From Chitinophagales bacterium (lineage in GTDB: Bacteria > Bacteroidota > Bacteroidia > Chitinophagales > UBA2359), in contig JAHDDN010000341.1 in NCBI GenBank assembly GCA_020629335.1, forward strand, positions 1-6,044: a DNA stretch of 6,044 nt, given 5' to 3'. How positions within the stretch are numbered: the stretch's first letter is position 1; each line of letters opens with the position of its first letter. The notes under the pieces are model-generated. The model was not told where the DNA came from. It searched no databases and was given only the letters and a program-made list of their open reading frames with translations. The position numbers and the translations under genes were made by a program. Shown in pieces: positions 1-3,792 of this stretch.

Positions 1-238
1 GACCGCTTCGCTGACAGATGATAGATCGTTCGCTTTGCTCACTGTGAGATTTTTTTATTAGTCCATAGTCGATGGTCTATAGTCCATAGATTTTTAGACG
101 AGAGACCGCTTCGCTGACAGATGATAGATCGTTCGCTTTGCTCACTGTGAGATTTTTTTGGTCGATAGATTTTTTAGACGAGAGACCGCTTCGCTGACAG
201 ATGATAGATCGTTCGCTTTGCTCACTGTGAGATTTTTT
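1..238. repeat. Three identical 50-bp direct repeats with T-tract tails
   Basis: A 50-bp unit starting GACCGCTTCGCTGACAG and ending CACTGTGAGAT occurs at 1-50, 104-153 and 184-233 with no mismatch, each followed by a run of six or seven T. Copies 2 and 3 are also preceded by TTTTAGACGAGA. The period is 103 then 80 bp; the longer first interval carries an extra segment made of GTCCATAG/GTCTATAG-like words (about 61-89). The unit looks like a degenerate dimer: its first half (CCGCTTCGCTGACAGA) resembles its second (TCGCTTTGCTCACTG...GAGA). It also holds the small palindrome CTCACTGTGAG (38-48 in copy 1). This is not CRISPR: the repeats are too long, the intervals are unequal and share sequence. 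It is probably a tandemly amplified intergenic repeat of unknown role. Confidence 0.9.
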
Positions 239-251
239 ATCCCAAAACTCC

Positions 252-276
252 GTAGGGACGTTGCACCGCAACGTCC
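252..276 (+). repeat. REP-like unit: GTAG followed by a perfect hairpin
   Basis: The tetranucleotide GTAG (252-255) directly precedes a perfect 9-bp stem, GGACGTTGC (256-264) and GCAACGTCC (268-276), with a 3-base ACC loop. GTAG plus a short palindrome is the signature of REP sequences mobilised by RAYT/TnpA-REP Y1 transposases. No such transposase is in the window, so the link to RAYT is an inference. It lies between the direct repeats and the inverted-repeat element. Confidence 0.6.
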
Positions 277-299
277 TCTCCAAAACATCATCGTGTTAG

Positions 300-597
300 T
301 GTCATTCTGAGCGAAGCGAAAGAATCACTTGATACGATTTCAATTTCTAATAAAGTAATTAGTTGGCAAGCAGGGAGTAGACCTTCGACCATAACTAAAG
401 GAATATGATCAAGCCCCGACTGCTTTAGCAGGAGGGCGGTGGACCAGTATTTTCGTTCAGCCCCTTTCGGCTAAAGCCTCAAGCCAGCGCAGCCATCCGC
501 AATTTTTGGTCGGTGCTTTTATCCCGACTTGCTTAGGGTGTTGCACTTTTTCAAGCATTCCCTTTCAAGTGATTCTTTCACTTCGTTCAGAATGACA
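300..597. repeat. Inverted-repeat-bounded element (possible MITE-like unit)
   Basis: A 33-bp sequence at 300-332 (starts TGTCATTCTGAGCGAAGCG) is repeated in inverted orientation at 565-597 with 31 of 33 positions matching. About 232 bp lie between them and encode nothing recognisable; they include a small hairpin, CTGC/GCAG at 420-431, and G/C-rich pyrimidine words such as CAGCCCCTTTCGG (459-470). The TCATTCTGAGCGAAGCGAAAGAATC core resembles a short dispersed repeat that I recall from many bacterial genomes, where it also occurs in facing pairs. I see no target-site duplication outside the arms, so this may be two independent insertions of a short repeat rather than a transposon derivative. 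Confidence 0.65.
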
Positions 598-599
598 TA

Positions 600-665
600 A
601 TAGCGATGAGTGATGAGCGTGTAGCGATAAGCTTTCCCAATATTATACTCATTGCTCATCGCTAT
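600..665. repeat. Inverted repeat of GCGATGAG words
   Basis: ATAGCGATGAGTGATGAG (600-617) is matched in inverted orientation by 648-665 with 16 of 18 positions complementary, enclosing a 30-base A+T-rich loop. The arms are made of the reiterated word GATGAG/CTCATC, so part of the symmetry could reflect simple-sequence content. It begins immediately to the right of the preceding inverted-repeat element. Confidence 0.6.
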
Positions 666-671
666 GAATTA

Positions 672-819
672 TGCGCTATTTTCTGCGCAAGGGATGGGAG
701 CGGTATGCACCGTCCATGATGCGACTTAGGTAGCTTAGTGGTGCGATGGCTGGCCCGAAGGGCAGACAAGCAACACTTAGCGAACTTAGAGCAGCATAGG
801 TGCATAAGAGTGGACAGCC
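672..819. repeat. Consecutive small hairpins, possible structured repeat or RNA
   Basis: Three foldable units follow each other. TGCGC (672-676) pairs with GCGCA (685-689). ATGG...CGGT (694-704) pairs with ACCG.CCAT (709-717) around an ATGC loop. GGCTG (748-752) can pair with CAGCC (815-819), enclosing GCCC-GAA-GGGC (753-763). Between them the words CTTAG and ACTTAG recur at 725-729, 734-738, 775-780 and 784-789. There is no coding signal. From memory, similar GGCTGGCCCGAAGGGC-containing sequences are scattered through Saprospiria-type genomes, but I cannot confirm that here. It may be a dispersed palindromic element or a transcribed structured RNA. Confidence 0.4.
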
Positions 820-822
820 CGA

Positions 823-905
823 CCCTTTCTGATTTTCTCATTCGTGGGCGCACACATAGGTAGCGCCCCTACAGTCGAATGAAAAAATCAGAAAGGGATG
901 CGCCC
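823..905. repeat. Nested hairpin with inner minus-strand REP-like unit
   Basis: The outer arms 823-844 and 876-897 are complementary at 21 of 22 positions. Inside, GGGCGC (846-851) pairs with GCGCCC (863-868). CTAC at 869-872 means that on the minus strand GTAG precedes this inner hairpin, the same arrangement as the unit at 252-276. GGGCGCA (846-852) can alternatively pair with TGCGCCC (899-905), so two folds compete. The structure ends about 80 bp before the DUF4286 gene and could also block read-through into it, but no T-run directly follows the stem. Confidence 0.65.
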
Positions 906-960
906 AAATAATATTTTTAATTATCTCTAAACTCATTACCTAATACTCAATACCAATTAT

Positions 961-968
961 TAGTTTTG
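961..968 (+). promoter_or_regulatory. Bacteroidota-type -7 element of the DUF4286 gene
   Basis: TAGTTTTG fits the TAnnTTTG consensus recognised by the Bacteroidota primary sigma factor. It ends 16 bases before the ATG, which implies a short leader of roughly 10 bases. I see no clear TTTG -33 box at the expected 19-21 bp upstream, where the sequence is A+T-rich without TTG. The call rests on the -7 match and its position. Confidence 0.5.
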
Positions 969-984
969 TGGAAAATAAAGAAAC

Positions 985-1287
985 ATGATTATATACAATG
1001 TAACGGTTAGGGTGGAGCATGAGGTGAAGGAGGATTGGGTGGCTTGGATGAAGAGTACGCATATTCCTGATGTGATGAATACGGGTAAGTTTGTGAGTCA
1101 TCGCTTATGTAGATTGCTTGGGCATGATGAGACGGATGGGGTGACTTATGCGGTGCAATATCTTTGTCAGAGTGTGGCGGTTTATAATGATTATATTAGG
1201 GACGATTCACAGGCTTTGCAGCAAGAGCATGTGGATCGTTATGGGGAGAAGTGCTTGGCATTTAGGACGCTTTTGGAGGTTATTTAA
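985..1287 (+). CDS. DUF4286 family protein
   Basis: A 100-residue protein of unknown function. It opens with MIIYNVTVRVEHEV, followed by a DWVAWMKSTHIPDVMNTGKF segment (residues 17-36), GVTYAVQY (52-59) and the ending CLAFRTLLEVI. These are the hallmarks, in the expected order and at full family length, of the small DUF4286 proteins common in Bacteroidota. The strand-helix alternation suggests a ferredoxin-like or dimeric alpha/beta-barrel fold, which is an inference. No signal peptide or membrane segment is seen, so it should be cytoplasmic. The ATG at 985 is favoured because the conserved MIIYNV begins there and a -7 promoter element lies just upstream; there is no clear Shine-Dalgarno sequence. 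Its stop overlaps the tail of the convergent response-regulator gene by 8 bp. No functional link to the neighbours is evident. Confidence 0.9.
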   Translation: MIIYNVTVRVEHEVKEDWVAWMKSTHIPDVMNTGKFVSHRLCRLLGHDETDGVTYAVQYLCQSVAVYNDYIRDDSQALQQEHVDRYGEKCLAFRTLLEVI

Positions 1288-2023
1288 AGACTTGCATGAT
1301 TTTGTCTTTGTAGCTTTTGCCTATGGGTAGAGACTGATCATTAAGTTCAAGTTTATTGCCAGATAGGGCGTCTACTTTTTGGATGGAGACGATATAGGAT
1401 CGGTGAATACGGACGAATTGGTCAGAGGGCAATAATTCGGCTAGGTGCTTCATGGATTCTAAGGTAATGACTCGTTTTTTGTCTTGTAGGTAGATACAGA
1501 CGTATTCTCTTAAGCCTTCGATATAGAGGATGTCGGGATAGTTGATTTTGACAGACTTATAATCTGCTTTTACGAAGAAGTAATTTTTTTCTTTGGGAGC
1601 TGGAGCTGGTGGTACTGGATTGGGAGCTTGAACTACTGCTGGAGGAGTATTGGCGCCTTTTTTCATACGGATATAGTCTTCTGCTTTATTGACCGATTGG
1701 AAGAATCGCTCGAATGGGATGGGCTTTAGGAGGTAATCTAACACATCTAATTCATAGCTTTCTATGGCATATTCGGTATAGGCCGTGGTGAGTATAACAA
1801 CTGGTTTTTTCTTTAGGCTACGTAGCAATTCCAGGCCCGATAAGTCGGGCATTTGTATATCTAAGAACATGAGGTCAATCTCATTATTTTGGAGCATTTC
1901 TATGGCTTCGAAGGCACTTTCGCACTTTCCCACTAATTCCAGTTGTGGGACTTTTTCGATATAGCTTTGTAGGAGTACTAAAGCGAGGTGTTCATCGTCT
2001 ACTATTAGGCATTTGATTTTCAA
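1280..2023 (-). CDS. LytTR-family DNA-binding response regulator
   Basis: This 247-residue cytoplasmic transcription regulator is phosphorylated by the upstream kinase. The receiver domain (about 2-118) has the acidic pair Asp9-Asp10, the phospho-acceptor Asp55 in FLDIQMPDLSG, Thr79/Thr80 and Lys100-Pro101. A Pro/Ala-rich linker (about 123-145) leads to a LytTR DNA-binding domain (about 147-245) with FFVKADYKSVKI, the ILYIEGLREYVCI strand-turn and the FVRIHRSYIV motif (203-212). The start is TTG: it overlaps the kinase stop as TTGA, an in-frame TAA lies five codons upstream (at 2036-2038), and no ATG lies between. The receiver motif begins within eight residues of the TTG. Translation is probably coupled to the kinase. 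The gene ends inside the DUF4286 stop region, leaving no room for a separate terminator. Target genes cannot be read from the window. Confidence 0.93.
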   Translation of the reverse strand: MKIKCLIVDDEHLALVLLQSYIEKVPQLELVGKCESAFEAIEMLQNNEIDLMFLDIQMPDLSGLELLRSLKKKPVVILTTAYTEYAIESYELDVLDYLLKPIPFERFFQSVNKAEDYIRMKKGANTPPAVVQAPNPVPPAPAPKEKNYFFVKADYKSVKINYPDILYIEGLREYVCIYLQDKKRVITLESMKHLAELLPSDQFVRIHRSYIVSIQKVDALSGNKLELNDQSLPIGKSYKDKIMQVFK

Positions 2024-3108
2024 CGTAATTGTAATTTAAGGTTAACGGTATAAGTGTCTACTTCCTCTTCTATAGTTAAGGTATGTTGATTAGGGTATAA
2101 GAGTTGCAAGCGTTGTTGAATATTTTCTAATCCAATTCCTCCGACCTTGTCTTTTTTCTTAGCATTTCGAGAAATACTATTGGCAATATAGAAGTCAATT
2201 TTGTATTGATTAGCTTTAAGAGAGCTATCTAACCAGCCTTCCTCTGTATTATCTATATTGCCATGTTTGAAGCTATTTTCGAAGAAGGGGATGAATAGCA
2301 TGGGTTCTATGAATAAATCATTACTCACGCCGATGGATTCGAAGCTAATTTTTTGTTTTTGTGATTTTTTCATTTGTTGTAGTGCGATATAGTTTTCTAG
2401 GTAGTTGATTTCTTTTTTGAGGGATACTTTTTCTGCATTACTGGTGTAGAGCATATAGCGCATCATTTCGGATAGCTTCATGACCATTGGTGCTGCTTCT
2501 TTTGAGTTGGTGTAAGCTAAGGTGTATATATTATTAAGAACGTTAAAAAGGAAGTGAGGGTTAACTTGTGTTTGTAAGAAGCGCAATTCTGCCTCCAGTC
2601 GATAGCTTTTGAGTTCTTGTTGTACTTGCTCATTTTTGAGTCGTAATTGGCGATATTTGAATGAACTGGAGATAAATAGTATCGTCACAGAAGATAAGAC
2701 CACATTGGCGATATGTGGTAGAGTATAAAACTCCAATCCGATAGAATCGGTATCTGTGATCAGCCAATTATCCACATATACTCGAATAGGGGTAATGACG
2801 GCGATTGCTAGCATGAGTAATCCATAGTAGGAGATAGGGCGATTTTGTTGGAAATAACGAGGTATAAGTATCCAGAAATTAAAATAGACCAAGATCGCTT
2901 GGAAGGTAACCGTAATGAGATTACGCGCGATGATGGAGCCGAAATTACCTGCATTGGCGTATACGGAGGTCAGTAGGATCAAGTAGCCGATCCAGAATAG
3001 GATATGAAGAATGATCCTACGTTGATTAATGTCTCCCAATTTCATGCTTTCAAGATAAGATTTTTTATAGTTAATTGTCAAATTACTTTTTTGCCCCTTT
3101 ACGTTCAT
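2020..3108 (-). CDS. LytS/YehU-type membrane sensor histidine kinase
   Basis: This kinase senses an unknown signal, autophosphorylates on His and passes the phosphate to the adjacent LytTR regulator. Four hydrophobic helices are visible at about 32-50, 59-81, 94-112 and 130-148, followed by a short coiled-coil-like stretch (150-176). The His_kinase domain begins at FLQTQVNPHFLFNVLNNI with the phospho-acceptor His185. The GHKL ATPase part shows an N-box, PFFENSFKHG (274-283, Asn278), and a G-box, GGIGLENIQQRL (323-334). No separate extracellular sensor domain is present, as is usual for this family. The ATG at 3108 gives 362 residues, but Met22 (codon at 3043-3045, MKLGDINQRR) is nearer to where homologues usually begin, and the first 21 residues look unconserved, so 341 residues is a real alternative. 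It is the first gene of a two-gene operon, overlapping the regulator by 4 bp. Confidence 0.92.
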   Translation of the reverse strand: MNVKGQKSNLTINYKKSYLESMKLGDINQRRIILHILFWIGYLILLTSVYANAGNFGSIIARNLITVTFQAILVYFNFWILIPRYFQQNRPISYYGLLMLAIAVITPIRVYVDNWLITDTDSIGLEFYTLPHIANVVLSSVTILFISSSFKYRQLRLKNEQVQQELKSYRLEAELRFLQTQVNPHFLFNVLNNIYTLAYTNSKEAAPMVMKLSEMMRYMLYTSNAEKVSLKKEINYLENYIALQQMKKSQKQKISFESIGVSNDLFIEPMLFIPFFENSFKHGNIDNTEEGWLDSSLKANQYKIDFYIANSISRNAKKKDKVGGIGLENIQQRLQLLYPNQHTLTIEEEVDTYTVNLKLQLR

Positions 3109-3295
3109 AGATAAATATTGACCTTTCGGTGATTATATAGGTCTAATCGTTGAATAGATTTTTTTAAGGAGTATTACTAGCTTATACTTGCATCAGTGTA
3201 TAACACACGAGGAGATAATCTCGTTGCTTAAAACAATTCCAGCCCGTTTTAAGTCGTTTTGATAAAATCCATATACCTTCGTCTTCTCAAATGTT

Positions 3296-3325
3296 ATGCA
3301 CTCCCTTTCGGGGTGATAAGTGCAT
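3296..3325. repeat. Small hairpin overlapping the large inverted repeat
   Basis: ATGCACT (3296-3302) is perfectly complementary to AGTGCAT (3319-3325). An alternative inner pairing uses CACTCC and GGGGTG around a CTTTC loop. The right arm shares bases 3317-3325 with the left outer arm of the large 161-nt inverted repeat, so the two folds cannot form together in one RNA or DNA strand. Confidence 0.5.
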
Positions 3326-3477
3326 GGACAAAATTACTCTTACTTTATGACTGGTTCTTTTTTACTTATGCTGCGTTAAATTTTCCTTAAATAGCACGGC
3401 TATGCTCGTCAAATTTGCCTTGCCTAAGTAAAAAAGACCTACAGTCAAAAGACAACTTAATTTTGTCCAAGCACTTA
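3317..3477. repeat. 161-bp nested inverted repeat (MITE-like or dispersed hairpin)
   Basis: Three nested arm pairs share one centre. The outer arms 3317-3336 and 3458-3477 match at 19 of 20 positions (TAAGTGC...GGACAAAATTA). The middle arms are GACTG/CAGTC (3349-3353 and 3442-3446) and CTTTTTTACTTA/TAAGTAAAAAAG (3357-3368 and 3425-3436), both perfect. At the apex ATAGC-ACG-GCTAT (3391-3403) closes the fold. The whole segment can form one long imperfect hairpin. It encodes no protein and shows no clear target duplication. The central part resembles repeats I recall from Bacteroidota intergenic DNA, which is unverified. It lies between the divergent kinase and acylase genes. Confidence 0.75.
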
Positions 3478-3514
3478 CTTTCATTTATTGATCATTACCA
3501 TTAGGTTAGGGGGA

Positions 3515-3522
3515 CAAAAATA
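3515..3522 (-). promoter_or_regulatory. Possible -7 element facing the kinase operon
   Basis: Read on the minus strand this is TATTTTTG, an exact TAnnTTTG match. No TTTG -33 box is seen at the usual distance. If used, the transcript would begin near 3508 and cross the large inverted repeat before reaching the kinase about 400 bases later, giving a long structured leader. A promoter closer to the kinase is at least as likely, although I find no TAnnTTTG on that strand within 3109-3250. Confidence 0.25.
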
Positions 3523-3570
3523 CAATACAAATTTTTAAAGCTTAATTTATAAGCTTGCATATTATATTAC

Positions 3571-3685
3571 GGGTTTCATAGTTTAGGGTGTTATTTCGCA
3601 TAAGTGCGGTAACACGGATTGGGAATTGCGAATAAAAGTCCTCATGATTTTGTTTCGTAATTCCCGATCCCATTTTATGAAACTC
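3571..3685 (+). other. Predicted three-way-junction structure upstream of acylase
   Basis: A closing stem, GTTTCATA (3573-3580) with TATGAAAC (3676-3683), extendable by two pairs, encloses two adjacent hairpins. Hairpin one is GTGTTA/TAACAC (3588-3593 and 3610-3615) with inner CGCA/TGCG and a TAAG loop. Hairpin two pairs 3616-3632 with 3654-3670 at 15 of 17 positions (GGATTGGGAATTGCGAA arm), with a 21-base loop. This compact branched layout is unusual for plain intergenic DNA. It could be a structured RNA, part of the acylase leader, or a palindromic repeat element. It matches no riboswitch class that I recognise. Confidence 0.45.
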
Positions 3686-3726
3686 CTTGGAATGTGGCAA
3701 TAGCAAATTTTCAATCTTGCTTGATC

Positions 3727-3733
3727 TATTTTG
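3727..3733 (+). promoter_or_regulatory. Weak promoter-like element before the acylase
   Basis: TATTTTG is one base short of the TAnnTTTG -7 consensus and lies 59 bases before the ATG at 3793. There is no clear -33 partner. It is the best candidate between the branched structure and the gene; if it is the real promoter, the branched structure would lie upstream of the transcript instead of in its leader. Confidence 0.2.
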
Positions 3734-3792
3734 CTTTATAGATAACTGCTTTTACGCCTAAATTGAATTTCTATTTATTCATTTTTAATACC

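Larger units (their letters stand above)
1..984. other. Gene-free repeat-rich region
   Basis: No convincing gene lies in this stretch. Short open frames on the minus strand (around 77-283 and 662-853) are translations of repeat DNA, with no recognisable domain and no start signal. Instead it contains direct repeats, a REP-like hairpin, an inverted-repeat pair and several consecutive hairpins, each listed separately. Parts of it (about 410-540 and 690-900) look richer in G+C than the coding DNA to the right. The region ends in an A+T-rich segment (906-984) that carries the promoter of the DUF4286 gene. The left edge is cut by the window, so the repeat cluster may continue upstream. Confidence 0.75.
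3109..3762. other. Divergent intergenic region with structured DNA
   Basis: No coding sequence is supported in the 650-odd bases between the kinase and the acylase. It must hold both divergent promoters. The segment next to the kinase (3109-3260) contains only small dyads: GACCT/AGGTC (3120-3124 and 3139-3143), TTATAC/GTATAA (3182-3187 and 3198-3203) and ACGAG/CTCGT near 3208-3224. Any of these could be an operator, but none is convincing. The middle holds a large inverted repeat (3317-3477). The part near the acylase holds AAGCTTA/TAAGCTT (3538-3544 and 3550-3556) and a branched foldable stretch (3571-3685). Confidence 0.6.

Noticed and set aside
1..240. CRISPR array
   Set aside because: The repeats are 50 bp or longer, the intervals are unequal (103 and 80 bp period), the intervals share sequence with each other, and no cas gene is present.
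77..283. 68-codon minus-strand reading frame
   Set aside because: It runs through the direct repeats and the REP-like hairpin, so its repeated SE/SV words reflect the DNA repeat; there is no start signal or known domain.
662..853. 63-codon minus-strand reading frame
   Set aside because: It lies across the hairpin cluster, has a Cys/Ser/His-rich low-complexity composition and no family resemblance.
300..905. Retron or group II intron RNA
   Set aside because: The region is structured, but no reverse transcriptase is in the window and I could not identify the msr/msd arrangement or domain V.
1148..1330. 60-codon plus-strand frame overlapping the DUF4286 gene
   Set aside because: It is an alternative frame of the well-supported DUF4286 gene and continues into antisense of the regulator.
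3763..3792. TTG at 3763 as the acylase start
   Set aside because: It would add ten residues (MNFYLFIFNT) before a normal signal peptide, while ATG codons at 3793 and 3799 directly precede the charged n-region.
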